From the NCBI GenBank assembly GCA_034509495.1, contig CM067508.1:26119886-26183885 (forward strand): a DNA stretch of 64,000 bases. Reading direction: 5' to 3'. The notes beneath the pieces were generated by a model. It saw only the letters and a list, made by a program, of their open reading frames with translations, had not been told where the DNA came from and searched no databases. Shown one piece after another: positions 11,598 through 24,140 of the stretch. The translations under genes were made by a program, and so were the position numbers. Each line of letters begins with the position of its first letter. Position 1 is the first letter of the stretch. This stretch comes from Acestrorhynchus altus. Taxonomy: Eukaryota > Chordata > Actinopteri > Characiformes > Acestrorhynchidae.

Positions 11598-11735
11598 GTG
11601 TCTCATTTGTAACCCTGCTCGTATATCCTTCAGTCCCAGGTGTGTGTGAAATCAAGTCCATGTATTTAAGTTCCTTTGTTTCAGTTAATCCTGCTCAGCT
11701 TTGTTTGACTGTCAGCATGTGTGCTCAGGCGCCTC
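11598..11735 (+). repeat. Partial 3' LTR-like direct repeat
   Basis: GTCTCATTTGTAACCC, a CAGCTTTGTTTGACTGTCAGC-type block and GTGTGCTCAG recur in the same order and orientation as at 10758-10840. An insertion of about 45 bp separates the first two blocks. The 5' part of the LTR is missing. Confidence 0.45.
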
Positions 11736-11974
11736 TGGTCCTAGAGTGCTATACTTCTGCACAGCTTTGTGCTCTTCCTGTAAATTGCTAGATTTAGCAG
11801 GTGTGTTAAACCTGGGAAATCATTAAACTGTGCAGGTAGCTCGCACTTTAGGATCAGGGATGCCTACCTCTGCACTATAGTAATATCTCTAGCTTGTTTA
11901 ATAATCTAGCATTCAGCTTTCAGAACATGTTCACAATGTGAGTCATTCTTTGGTTGTTCATATAGGCTAGTGTT

Positions 11975-12470
11975 GACTTTCATCCACAAGGTGCTCAGTC
12001 TCTTGTCATTTCAAAACTTTACTACTGCAATTCCCTTCTGGCTGACCTTCCTATGTGTGCCATCAATCTCTTGTAACTGATCCAGAATTCAGTCACATGG
12101 CTTGTCTTCAATGTTCCTAAGTCTACCACGTAACTCCTCTGCTATGTTCTCTTCGCTGACTTCATATAGATGCCTGGATCAGATTCAAAACCCTTATGTA
12201 CTTGATGGCTATGATCCAAACCTGAACAGTATCAAGAACCCTTTGAGCAGCATTTACAGCTCGACCAGACCCACGATGCATCCCTCCAGATGAATGGAAG
12301 ACAAGCATCCACACTCTTTTCTGTCCTGGCACCAAAGTGGTTAAATGAACTACCCCTGGTCCAAAGAGTTGTCACCTCAAATATCGACTGAAGACCCCAA
12401 GAGCATTTAAATATGCTAATTTGCTCACTATGTAGTTGTCTGCACATCTCTTGGAACCTTACAAGTAGCC
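11975..12470 (+). mobile_element. Decayed LINE reverse transcriptase C-terminus (L2/CR1-like)
   Basis: Broken plus-strand frames read SRLDYCNSLLAGLP-like then LIQNSVTWLVF, the 3' RT block of L2/CR1-type LINEs, then a lower-scoring C-terminal part. Many stops. No tail or duplication found. Confidence 0.55.
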
Positions 12471-13533
12471 AAGGTACTAGGTGAATCTTCCATAAAAATT
12501 ATTCTTGTTGTTGCCACTGCTCTCAGCCATGTAATGTAACAACCAATTGCTTTATTATTCAGGCTGTTACATGTCCCTCAGTTGAAAGCTCCATTACCCA
12601 GTTTGTGCTGAGGCTGTGATTCACCTAGGTTGGCTAAACAAACATAATGTGACTCAAGCCCAGCTAGAATGCTTTGAAATGTCAACATGTTTTCCCACTT
12701 TAGTTGATAATTACCTGCTCAGGTGTGATATTCTTAGCTGTTCCTCCTTGTTATGCTTTGAAAAGCACTTCGGATTCCTGCTTCTCCGTTTGTAGAATAC
12801 CAAGTTCGTGGTCCCATGTACTCTGAACTAACCATGCGTTCAGGATGGGGTTATTCACTGGGAGGCAGACAGATGATCACAGACTGTGCCAGTTTTCTGT
12901 TGTTTTCGGTAAAATGAGACATGCTACAAGAAGGAACTCGCCTACAAACTGCTGAATTTGCTTGTTAGTAGAACAAGTAGCGTGTGCCTTGCCCAATCTT
13001 GTTGCATAATTTATTTTAGATATCATTATTGGTAGTTATTGGCTGAAGATCTTGGGTTGAGAGATGTTCGAAACCACTGAGGAATGTAAAATCCATGCAA
13101 TGCTGCAGAGCCTGATACACCCACAAATATGTTAACAGCATATATCCAAACACCATGTTCAGTTGAGAGTGATCAACTACAAAAAATCTTATTGGTGCTC
13201 ATCTGGTGATGCCTTTCTATTAATTGTCAGGGTAGATTATTTGGCTGGAAAATAAGTCACAGATGAATTAATTTATAACTTATAAAGGTATGTGTGTCTG
13301 ATAAAACACAGGAGTAGTGAGGTGCGGCTTGAGGAGAAGTGATCCAGTAATACCTTTGATCCAGTAGTCATGTAAACACATTATCATGTCCTGATGGCAT
13401 GATCCAAATGAGCAAAATAGACAAATAATGCTAAGAAAATCACATAAAACAACAAACTGACCTGACATGACACGACTGCAAAAACCTTGTATCTACAAGC
13501 CAGTGAAGTTAGGATGTTGTCTAAAACCTAAAA

Positions 13534-14200
13534 AACAGAATATGATGATTTGCAAAGCCTTTTCAACCTATGTTCAATTGAATACACTACAAAGACAAGA
13601 CATTTAATGATAAACTTTATTGTGTTTTGCAAATATTTACTCATTTTGAATTTGATGCCTGCAACACATTCCAAAAACGTTGGGACAGGGGCATGTTTAC
13701 CACTGCGTTATACCATCTTTCCTTTAAACATCCCTCTTTTGTGAACTCAGCACACTAATTGTTGAAGCTTTGTAGGTGCAATTCTTTGCCATTCTTACTT
13801 GATGCACAACTTCAGTTGTTCAGCGGTCCAGGGTCTCTGTTGTATTTTGCACTTCATAATGTGCCTTTAATTGACCTTTGCCCTGATAACAATCCAGACA
13901 GTCCTTTTCCTCTGTGGCCAGGAGGACACAACATCCATGATTTACAAAAACAATTTGAAATATGGACTCGTAAGACCACAGGACTCTTTTTCACTTTACA
14001 TCAGTCCATCTCAGATGAGCTCAGGCCTAGAGCAGCCTTTTTGATGCCCCTGTCTGAACTTTTTTGGAATGTGTTGCAGGCATCAAATACAAAATGAGGG
14101 AATATTTTAACATGAAATATCTTGTCTTTGTAGTGTATTCAGTTGAATATAAGTTGAAAAGGATTTGCAAATCATCATATTCTGATTTAATTTGTTTTAC
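13534..14200 (-). mobile_element. DNA transposon with long inverted ends, internally deleted
   Basis: The left end (13534-13700: ATGATGATTTGCAAAGCC, CAATTGAATACACTAC, GCCTGCAACACATTCC) reappears reversed at about 14058-14196. The inverted ends are therefore about 130-160 bp. The interior (13760-14050) holds only pieces of a minus-strand transposase region as in a common fish element of Tc1/mariner type. No intact coding frame. Confidence 0.72.
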
Positions 14201-14203
14201 ACA

Positions 14204-14300
14204 ATGAATGAATGAACAAAGTTACACTTATATGTGCTTTTGTAAGTCGCTCTGGATAAGGGCGTCTGCTAAATGCCACAAATGTAAATGTAAATGTTAT
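14204..14300 (+). repeat. Dispersed repeat with AAGTCGCTCTGGATAAGGGC core
   Basis: The core plus GTCTGCTAAATGCC and AAATGTAAATG repeats. The same core recurs in reverse at 29124-29190, so it is a mobile repeat common in fish, probably a retroposon 3' tail. Confidence 0.6.
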
Positions 14301-14314
14301 ATAACCCCTTTCTA

Positions 14315-14395
14315 GATACCCAAGGAGTGTCTTGAACCCAAGACCCCAGTACTGGGAGGTGTGCTAACTGTGCTAACCACCAAGCCACCATGCTT
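14315..14395 (-). mobile_element. tRNA-like SINE head
   Basis: Minus strand: TGGCTTGGTGGTTAG (A box, near 14387-14373) and CTTGGGTTCAAG (B box, 14341-14330). It adjoins the dispersed repeat at 14204-14300. Confidence 0.5.
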
Positions 14396-15530
14396 CCCAG
14401 TGACTCGGAATGAAATCTTTTTACTTCCAAAGGCTTTTTCCTGTAAAGTTACTATTTTTGGAGGTTTTTGTGTGACACTGGTGATGTGTTTAAATGCTGG
14501 GACCCCACCCAGTCACTAGACATATACCATAAACACTTAAATTATTCTTCCTCACTTATAAAAAGAAAAACTTTAAAATAATTAAATAATTGCTTTTTAT
14601 CACTGTTGGAAGCTGCTGTGCTGAATTAAAAAAAACAACAACAACAAATTAAGCTGCAACTTTTGATGTTTCTTTTTCAGGAGGGGAGAAAAAAAACTAC
14701 TTGTGACATAAATTTAGACCCAAAAACTAATTAAATAACCTTTGGGACCCATAAAATCTTTTTTTTTTAATAGTTAATACACTCTCCTTTCTCTCACTGC
14801 CTGCTGCTGTTAAAAGGGCAATGAATTTCTGCTGAAGATTAAACTGTCATGCATGGAAGCCAAATTTGCTCATTCTATATTCATTCAGGCCATAATACTG
14901 TTGATTCTCAGATTTATAATGAAGCAGCCAGATGATAAACGTATAGTAAGTTCTTGTGAGAAAATGTACCAGGGGTGCATATAAGAATCATTAATTAAAC
15001 AAAGATAATGCCAAACAGAGGATCTGACACAGTTACTCACTGCAGCTGGCATTTCCATGCTAAGCTGCTGTACTGTACGTTAAACACTTGAGAGTGTTTG
15101 ATGAATTATGTGCCTTGCCAGTGCTAGTCAATACTGCCTCCACTCATGAGACTGTAGGTCTGCAGGGTGAGATATGGTGTAATGGCCTACTGCTCCTGAA
15201 AATTCCCCAAGCCCATATACGAACAGTCAGCTCCTTCACGTCTCTCAGAGACCATATGTCTGTGTCTTTTTTCTTTTGTTCCTTATAAGGCTCTGAGTGC
15301 TGAATTTAATGTAGATCAGTGGGGTACTTTAGTGCACCTAGATGTAAAACTCAAACCATAGGGATTAGCTGGTCATGGTTCATTTTTGCAGTGGATCCGA
15401 GGCAGGATACATGTACAGAGTAGCAATGGGGGCTTATCCTACACACAGTCTTCACAGAAGGTAGGCAGGTCCATATGTAATCTAGGCAAATCCATAATCA
15501 AGCATGACAAATTCTGAACTATATGGCAAA

Positions 15531-15696
15531 ACTATATGGACAAAAGTATTGGGACACCTGTCATTCATTGTTTCATTTGAAATGCAATTTAAGGTAATTA
15601 AAGAGTTTATCCTGCTTTTGTTGGAGGAAGTGTCTCTAATTATCTGCTCCATAGAGTTCTGTTCTATTCACAGTACTTCTCTACAGGAACTAGACA

Positions 15697-15750
<54 letters not shown>

Positions 15751-15835
15751 GGGGACTGTCTCAGAAATGGGGGAAACTTAAAAAAGCTGAATGCATTCCT
15801 TAGAAGGGGTGTCCACAATATTTGGACACACAGTG
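15531..15835 (+). mobile_element. TA-flanked MITE, copy 3 (internally deleted)
   Basis: Begins ACTATATGGACAAAAG, continues with TATTGGGACACC, and ends in TGGACACACAGTG. The block that is CACACA on the other strand has expanded to GT repeats (15700-15747). The middle third is missing relative to copy 7. Confidence 0.7.
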
Positions 15836-16156
15836 TCCACACAAAGCTTGTAATGAAGTAGGGTTTACATATTGTACTCAAAAAGTTGGGTTTAAATTGT
15901 TTTTGTTCACTGTGTATGACCAACTGCATTCTACTCATCATTTAATTTAATTTCCCCACAAATAATTCATTCATGCAACAATATTTAGCCAACAATTTAG
16001 TCATTTCCATTAGTCCACACACTATCTTGTATTTCCCTTATGAAATGATGCCACCAACAACAATGCAGTTGTTAAAGACTAGTATGCATAATTCTTATTA
16101 TGATAAAGAATCCCATGACTCAGAATCCCAGTGTATCAAAGGTCATAACATTGCTG

Positions 16157-16290
16157 GGCTTCAGGTGGCTCAGTGGTCCAATGTGCCATTAATATGATCT
16201 AATGATCATAAGTTCAAATTCTAGGACATGCTGTTTGCCATCAGCAGCTACTCTCTCTCTGCATAACACCCTGGTTGTCACAGGTGTCTG
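16157..16290 (+). mobile_element. tRNA-derived SINE fragment
   Basis: A-box-like GTGGCTCAGTGGTC (16165-16178) and B-box-like AGTTCAAATTCT (16211-16222), spaced as in a tRNA, then an unrelated body with TACTCTCTCTCTGC. It does not fold as a full tRNA and lacks a CCA-type acceptor stem. Confidence 0.6.
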
Positions 16291-16849
16291 TATTCGAGCT
16301 GGAGACCTAGCGCACTTCAAAATTGGGGGAAATATTGAGACAAATTTTAAAATGAAAACAAAATATTTTCATAGTTTGAATTTCATAATAATTGCATAAT
16401 TGACATTCGGTCAGAACTGGTTAAAGGTAATACGTAGACACTTAGACCCTTAGATATAAAGGATACATTTTGTATAAGCCATCATTTTAAACAGCTGCTA
16501 AAACACTACTAACACAGCACTGTCAGTGCTGTTGCCTCAGCTGACACCCACATTAGCTAATTTGAATAATTTTTAAGCTTGCATTTATAAAACTGTAAAA
16601 GCATCAGGATTTGACATGATACATTGTAGCCAGCCATGCATGAAAAAGAAAGCAGCAAAGAGAGTTCTCACAAATATCTCGAAGTAAAATAAACTTTTTG
16701 GCACAAACCTCCCAACAACAGAAATGAGATGTTATTCTGTCTGGCAAATTGGAAGCTTTTCCATGCTAATGAGAACAAAAAAAGAGGTAAAATACAGAAA
16801 TGTCCAACTTCTGATCAGTATGGGGCTCTTTTACCACAAACTAATGCAT

Positions 16850-17465
16850 CATTTTGGTGTGGCATGGAGCCAATCAGCTTGCGAAATTGCTGATTGAATG
16901 TTATTGAAGCCCAGCCTGCTTTGATAGTGGCCTTCAGCTCATCTGTATTAAATTGGGTCCTCACCTTCCTTCAAACACTATTGCATAGATTCATTATGGG
17001 CTTCAGGTCTAGAAATTAGGTTGGCCAATCTTGCACAGTAATATCATGGGTTCTAAATCATTTGGTAGTACTTTTGGCACTATAGGCAGGGCCTACGTCC
17101 TCCTGGAAAAGAAAACTGGCATCTCCATGAAGCTTGTCACCAGAAAGAAGCATGAAGTAACCTAAAATCTCCTGGTAGACACTGCATTGACTCTGGATTT
17201 AAAAACACAGTAGACACCAGCACATTCACAGCACCATAAACAATGAAAGAATGCGGAAGCTTGACATTGGACTTCAGACTTCGTCTGAATAGAGGACTTT
17301 GGAGCACTGAGCATTAATCCAGTTTCCAAGTTCTTCTGGAGCTTGTTAACAGGAATGCGACAGTTGTAGCCCTTTTGGATGAATCAGTTTTTCTTGACAA
17401 TCTTCTCAAGGCTGTGGTCATTCATGTTACCAGTGCATGTTTTCCCAAAACATTTTCCCCATCCA
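16850..17465 (-). mobile_element. Tc1/mariner-type transposase remnant
   Basis: Read on the minus strand, 17035-16965 gives a decayed version of the WPxxSPDLxPIxNL signature (seen as DWPT.FLDLKPIMNL). Upstream parts match the layout of fish Tc1-like elements. Multiple stops; terminal repeats not found. Confidence 0.6.
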
Positions 17466-19249
17466 CTTAACTTCCCACATTTACTCAAACTTGAAATGAA
17501 ATAAAGTTATCATCTGTGTTATTCATTTGAGGTAAATCGTGAGCTATAAACAAATAGGCTTGCTGTATTTCACTTTATGTGTATTCACTGTAATATATGA
17601 CAGTTTACAAGTTATTTAAATTATGAATAAAAATGAACCTTTTCATAACATCACATTTGTTTCAGCTGCACAAGTATACAACCTTCTAATAAGCACTTGA
17701 ACACAACATTAGAATGCAGGGTAATGATGAAGGTCTCGGCATCGTATTGGGTCCTTATATCATCACATATTTAAAATCTAAATTGTTATTTCCACCATCT
17801 GTCCTTCACCTTATTAAGAATGCAGTGGAATGTAAATATCCTCGTCAGTATTTTCATTACAAATAACTCAATAAAAGTATAACAAATAACATTAAAGTAT
17901 GTCTCACAAACTTAGCATAGGGTTCGAAAGGTTAAGTTTCTCCTTCTCCTTTAAAGTTCGTTTTACAGATCAGAACAGTGAAGAAATGCTCAAGAAGTTC
18001 TACGCAAGGTAGCAAACTCGGAGGCTGTGAGACAGGTATATGCAGCACTGTGAAAGTGAGCACACTGTGAAATTAGGCTCGAATTTCAACAGTGAAGCAG
18101 AAGCAGAGCACTTCCTGCTCACTGCACTTAGGTAAAAGACATTTTAAAATTCTGAAATTCTTAAAGAATAAAAAATACATGCCAACAGATACAGAACCTA
18201 AAGATAAAGCAACCCATTAACTTCCACCGTCGTTGTGTACAGCACAAGTGAAGAAACGGGACATATAGAGCCTCGTTTTTAGCTCTCTGGGGGAATGGCT
18301 TCACAGTCATGAACATCATCTGACAGGAGTTCTTCCTTGCACTCAGGTGCATTAGAGGACCGTGTGGAACAGCACACTGTAGGGACAGCGCTAGAGGCTA
18401 CAGTCTTCACATATGTTTAAGACTGCGTGAACTGATGCAACCGCAGGTTCAAGGTCTTCTGGGGAGGTCATATCTCTTTCCTAACCCCAGCTGGCACATG
18501 ACCGATGTTCAGCGTAGTTATTTCAATGTAGTTGAAATAATGTCAGTTGTTGCTTAAATGTTGAAAAAAAAAAAACATTGAAATGATGTTTACTGTTAAA
18601 TGAATGTGAAAAGGTTAACAAAACACAACATAAATCAACAGTGCATTTAAAAATTAACATTGAAATAATATTGAAACAACACTAAAACAATATTACAGTA
18701 TTAACAGTGATTCAGTGCTGAATCAATCATGACCATGACGTTTATTCACAACTGAATAAATATTAAGATGACAGCTGGGATCTCAAAAAGTAGAATACAG
18801 ACAAAGAATGACAAAGGTAATACATTTTATATTCATTACATTTAAATTTGCATTTCACCAATCAGCGATCAAGATTGAATCAACGTAAAATTATGTCTCA
18901 ATTTTTAAAGGTTTCATCATCACGTTGTTTCAACATTGTTATCGATTTTATAACTTATTTTCAAATGCATTATTGATTTCTGTGTTTCCTTAACCCTTTC
19001 ACAGCCAGTGACAGACTGCTCCTTCCCAAGTGCAGGACCAATAGACTTAAAAACTCTTTTGACAGGAGGACAGAGGATGGGAACGAGTACAAACCAACCA
19101 GTAACCTGCAACCCGCAACCCGACCACCACAACACAACTTGACTTATAATAAACAGTTTAAAAGTGCAATAGTATATATCTATATTGTATAATTGTAATA
19201 TAACCTCTATATTATATATTCTTTATATTTCTATAGTGTTTCTTTACTA

Positions 19250-19421
19250 AATTATTATCTTCACTATCTATTCTTTGCTTTACTGTATTGATGCTGCTGC
19301 TGGAACCTTAATTTCCCTGAGGGAACCCTCCTAAGGGATCAATAAAGTTCTACCTAATCTAATCTAATCTAATCTAATCTAATCTAATCTAATCTAATCT
19401 AATCTAATCTAATCTAATCTA
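19250..19421 (+). repeat. LINE-type 3' tail with TAATC pentanucleotide array
   Basis: TTTCCCTGAGGGAACCCTCC then GGGATCAATAAAGTTCTACC, followed by about 14 TAATC units (19354-19421). AATAAAG plus a short-unit array is a typical fish LINE 3' end; no RT part precedes it. Confidence 0.55.
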
Positions 19422-19464
19422 AACTAACATTAAACATTGTTTCAAAATTTTTCAACATTGAAGC

Positions 19465-19764
19465 TGTAACGTTTGCTGGGTGCTGAACAAACTAAGGATG
19501 GGGTGGAAGTACGTGCAGGGTTGAGTTTATTAATGGGTTACACAGAATATGTACACTAACCATCACAGATGAGTAGACATGGCGAGTAGACCAGAAAACA
19601 AGAAGACCGACAAGGACAGACTCAAACAGCTGGACTAAAATAATGAGACATGATAATTGACATCTGGACTTGACAATACATGGGACACAGACATGTGCTC
19701 AGAAGCACGAGGGAAGATAAACAAAACAAAGACAAGACCAGAGGGACAAGAGAGATACGTGACA
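19465..19764 (-). mobile_element. Solo LTR with 5-bp target duplication
   Basis: 300 bp starting TGTAACG and ending GTGACA on the plus strand, flanked on both sides by GAAGC (19460-19464, 19765-19769). Read on the minus strand it has TG...CA ends and an AATAAA-type signal (TTAATAAACTC). No internal retroelement sequence adjoins it, so it looks like the product of LTR-LTR recombination. It is related to 8414-8758 and, reversed, to 10614-10920. Confidence 0.7.
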
Positions 19765-20170
19765 GAAGCACAAACTGACATGATATTAACCACATTTCAA
19801 CGCTGAAGGTTAGACAGCTGGGTTGATATTATTTGATACTGTCCTCCTTTTTTGACATGCACTAATATAATTCAGTCCTGCTGTGTGTGTTGTGTAGTGG
19901 ACAGTCCATTACTGTTGGCTGAATTCATATTAGAGAATATAATAGGGTTACATAGAGAAGATAATGTGGTTCATAAATTGATAATTCAATGGCATTTGTG
20001 TGAACACTAATAAATCATGGAATATTACTGTGTGGGACATTATAATGTTGAAACATAGGCTGATAATGGGTTTTCCTGTAGGTGTTATGGACCCATTAGC
20101 TTGAATGGGGTTATCTGTTAAATGGGGTCATTTGCATTTGCATTCATTCACACATTCATGTTGATTTATA

Positions 20171-20425
20171 CACTATATGGACAAAAGTACAAGGAGCAGT
20201 ACACCTGCTTATTCATTATTTTTCCCAAAATCAGGAGAATAGAGAGTTTATCCAGCTTTTGTTGAAGTAACTGGGTCTACTGTCCAGGCAAGGCGTTCTT
20301 CTACATCTAGGAAAACTTCTTTTGTGGATGTAATAGAAAGATCATTACTGAGGCCTGGATATCAGATGATCACCACCCAACCTCATCCCCAACTCCCTAA
20401 CTGATCCCGAAAGTGATGGATGGAA
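20171..20425 (+). mobile_element. TA-flanked MITE, copy 4 (3'-truncated)
   Basis: TA then CACTATATGGACAAAAG, followed by the GAGTTTATCCAGCTTTTG and CTACTGTCCAGGCAAGG blocks of the family. It loses similarity near 20425, before the V-SINE-like repeat. Confidence 0.65.
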
Positions 20426-20479
20426 CTGTTAGGGGAAGGGGTAAGGCCTCTTTTACAAGACAATAAGAGAATATTTTGG

Positions 20480-20785
20480 GGTGGCAAGAACCAAGAAGTA
20501 CCTGGGTTCGATCCCTGGGGCGACCTGGGAAGTTTCTGTGTGGAGTTTGCATGTTCTCCCTGTGTTCTCGTGGGTTTCTTCCGGGTTCTCACCTACATGT
20601 GCGGTAGGTGATTTGTTGACTCTAAAGTGGCCCTTAGTGTGTGAATGTGTGTGTGCCCTACGATGGACTAGCGCCCCATCTAGGGTTGTTTGCCGCCCTT
20701 GTGCTCAGAGTTGCCGGCTGGGCACCGGCTCCCCCGTGACCCTATTCAGGAATAAGCGGTACAGAAAATGGATGGATGGATTCCT
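20480..20785 (+). mobile_element. V-SINE-like retroposon
   Basis: A pol III B-box-like GGGTTCGATCCC (20505-20516) is followed by the conserved core GTGGAGTTTGCATGTTCTCC, the CGTGGGTTTCTTCCGGGTTC stretch, a CGATGGACTAGCGCC segment and the tail AATAAGCGGTACAGAAAATGG then GGAT repeats. This is the layout of fish V-SINEs with a LINE-derived 3' end. The A box is not recognisable. Confidence 0.65.
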
Positions 20786-21499
20786 CATTATATACTTTAT
20801 CAACCTTCATACTGGTACTACACATCTGTTTATATCTGAATATGCGTCCTCACTGGATTCATTTTGGGATTCCAGCTGAGGATATTTACAGCTTAGCATA
20901 CAAATCTAGATACTTTAAACCTACAATTAAATCCAAACCTACAATTCCTTTAAGGCCCGCATTCTTAGGCAGATTGATTTTGTGCAGTGTATTAGCATGA
21001 CTGGTCTTAATTTTATGGCATAATATGTGAAACATCTTGCCAAGGGTAAAATTCTGTAGACAGAACATTTATTTGATCAGTAAAACCAAAGCAATTCTGG
21101 TGAAATATAATAAAGCAGGAATGAAAGCCGTAATAGTGATAAAAGATGAAACAATACCTTTCAAACAATGGGCCCCTCCTTGAATAAAAAATTTAGTCTG
21201 GTAAGCTTGCTGAATAAAAGATCTACAGTGGTGATATCTGTGTTGAATAATACATTGATGGTGGTCAGTGCATGACGTGCTCATACTGTAGATTTAAATT
21301 GCTGAGTTGTAGGTTTCTGTGTACCTTTTGGGCACCTGCTGATATACCGTCTCCTCTCCATTCAAGAGTACTAATAGCTTGTCTCTACTCTTCTGGAAAG
21401 GCTTCATATTACATGTTCTTCTAGGATATGTGTGCACAATACTTTTTAATGTCTTTAATGTTTACTCAGAATAGTGCAATAAAGCAAGAATCTCCAATG

Positions 21500-22090
21500 T
21501 GGCTTCAAAACTCTTAACTGATGATATCCTTCACTGGTTGGAGCTGACAGATTGTACAATTTTGAAAAGCAGAAAAGCATCTTACAATCCACAACAGGTC
21601 CAACCTTGAGCCTTGAGCTACAACTGTGGAAGACCATATCAGGATCCCCTTAAGACTGAGATGGCTCACCAAAACAGGCCAGTTGAAGACTGCAGTTGAA
21701 GATGAGATGAGAATATAAGAAGATGTGAATATGGCACCAATATCATGAGTCCATGAACAAAACATGCCTTGTGTCAACAGTCCAGCATGATGATGCACCA
21801 TCTTACAAAAGAAAAGTTGTTTCTGAACCTGACAATGAGTTCAGAGTTCTTTTGCAGCCTTCCCAGTCACCAGACCTGAATCCTATAGAAGACTTTTGGG
21901 ATGTTCTATAAACAGGAAATTCATAGCATGAAAGTGCTCCTTATGCATTAGTGGCAACATGGACATGACTATCAAAGGAATGTTTGGATCATCTCGTGGA
22001 ATCCATGCTCCACAAAATCAACGCCTAGTATTGTCTTCTTAAAAAGGGCTTGGCAAGAGAACATTTGTATTGTATGTGAAATAGCTTTCA
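21500..22090 (+). mobile_element. Tc1/mariner-type transposase remnant
   Basis: Plus strand near 21855-21905 reads QPSQSPDLNPIEDFWDVL, the DDE-transposase signature, followed by a stop. Upstream sequence lies in other frames. No intact frame, and ends not visible. Confidence 0.65.
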
Positions 22091-22615
22091 TTTAGAGAAA
22101 TTCTGCTGGCCACAAGCTTTTCTTTGATTTTTCACACGTCTTCGTTTATTGTGCCTCTCTACACTGTACGGCTTCCATTCTCTGATCTGTGAGAGATAAC
22201 TGCCAATTGTGTCCCGCACACACGTTTGATCAGTTCTTTTCTTGAACTGAATTGCACACACGCATCAGACGGGCTACAGCCAAATGTGTCCACATGAGAG
22301 CAATCAAACTAAGACAAAACAGCATGGCTGAGATGATGGTTATTCCAGCATTCTGCATAGCTCTAAAGCCCAGAGAATTTGGCATGGCATTGCCCTCACT
22401 CTCGCCCCATTGTGTACGATAGCCTGTTAATCTGTTTGTGATGAGATTGTCCTTGCTGGCCTGTGACTGAAGGGCATTGCAAAGTTTTCAGCCTTGGCAA
22501 GCTTCTCTTAAAAAAGAGCCAAAAAAGACCAAATCAATCAGCTTCAGACTGAGTGGCGGAGGACAACCAAGGCCTGAGACCCAAAAAACACTGCAGTAGC
22601 AATAGTCAGACAGCT

Positions 22616-22620
<5 letters not shown>

Positions 22621-22674
<54 letters not shown>
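22621..22674. repeat. TC dinucleotide microsatellite
   Basis: 27 units of TC with no interruption. A shorter TC array of the same kind lies at 33371-33416. Confidence 0.95.
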
Positions 22675-22679
<5 letters not shown>

Positions 22680-23880
22680 ATATACTAGTATATATGAAGA
22701 GTACATGAAATGCTTTGAGTGCAAAATGCAATAAAAGACATTAAAAGTCATCAGTTTCCTTTATTGTCACAGTTTGTTATAATAAAAATGTTTGATGTAA
22801 ATATATCTCCTTGATCTGTATATGGTTCTGAAATTGTACTCCTCATATATCTCTCATGTGTACAGCAGAACCTTCAACAGCACTGAGGACACTGAATAAT
22901 CAATTACATTATAGTATATTAACCTTATCACAAAATCTGTCACCCTGCAGTCTTAACAAGAGAGGTTGGTCCGATGGGTCTTGGCTTGAATATACAGTTA
23001 TAAGACAAACTGTTAAGAGTAAACATCTTATTCTGAGCTTCTTTAGTGTTTAACGCCTATCAGATCTATCATCTTGCAGTCTTATAATATAGGCTCCTAA
23101 AGGATTCTTCACTTGCAGAGTGTTGCTGTCCATTGAAAAACATCTGGCAACTTTACAGGAGAAGGCAAAAAATGCTCTTAACTTTGAAATAAAATGAAAC
23201 ATATTTTACAAATTTTAGAGCAGAATCATTTACACAGTGTACAGAGCAGCTACACTGTCCAAACCATGGAGAACTAAACTGGACAAAAATAGAGATATTT
23301 ACAGTTCTAGGAAATAATTTACTAGTATAGAACGTTATCTTATGCTGAGGTTACCTTTAATGATTAATAGCTGTGTTGTGTGTTTATGTTGTTAAGGAAG
23401 ATCTGGGGTCTGCAGGCGCATATATCAGAAAATGTTGCTGCTGCTAAATTTGAGAATCTGATCCTTGCTGTTTCTCAGCACTCTCCTGCAGTTCTCTCTC
23501 TCTCTCACTCTCCACAACACCCCTGCTTTACCTTTATTGTTTTTGTAATTTTGGGTGCATGAGTTCAGTGCTGGTGAGAAGGGCATCCTCCTCTGGCAGT
23601 CCTTCCCTCCCGGTGGCTTCCACCCAAAAAGCACAGGTGTCTCTGTGCTTACCCAGATGGTCCTGCTGCTGACTATAAAGCTCAGATATCAGTGAAGAGG
23701 CAGGTTAGGCAAGGGTCACACTTGTATTATGTAATCGCTCTGATTAAAGTTTGTACATTTTTGCAATGAATAACAACCCGTAGTAAGTCATTTGTTAGGT
23801 CCAAACATTTGTATATTTGCAGGTGGAAATCGAGCACAGCAAAAGGAGTGAGCAACATATATTAGTAGTGTTTCAGATGA
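22680..23880. other. Intergenic, nothing recognised
   Basis: Only short stop-limited frames without family features. The same holds for 12471-13530, 14400-15530, 17466-18500, 25830-26970, 29470-30770, 31350-32520, 34530-36000 and 37820-40240: AT-rich, no coding signal, no RNA gene seen. Confidence 0.45.
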
Positions 23881-23889
23881 AGAACATGA

Positions 23890-23957
23890 ACAACCACTCA
23901 TCATTTGTTCTCTGCACATAAGAAATTATCCTCCACATTTAACTCATTAAGGTAGTG

Positions 23958-24035
<78 letters not shown>

Positions 24036-24140
24036 GGAACAGTGAGCACACTTGCCCGGAATGGTAGTAAGTGCAGGGAGCAGTTAGGATGCCTTGTTCA
24101 AAAGAACTTCACTTGAGTCCTGTCAGTACGTAAGGCAGGA
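23890..24140 (+). repeat. Dispersed fish repeat containing an AC array
   Basis: TTATCCTCCACATTTAACTC, an AC array (23959-24032), then ACTAGGGAACAGTGAGC, GGAGCAGTTAGG and GCCTTGTTCAAAAGAAC. I know this order of blocks as a common fish retroposon tail. Confidence 0.5.
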
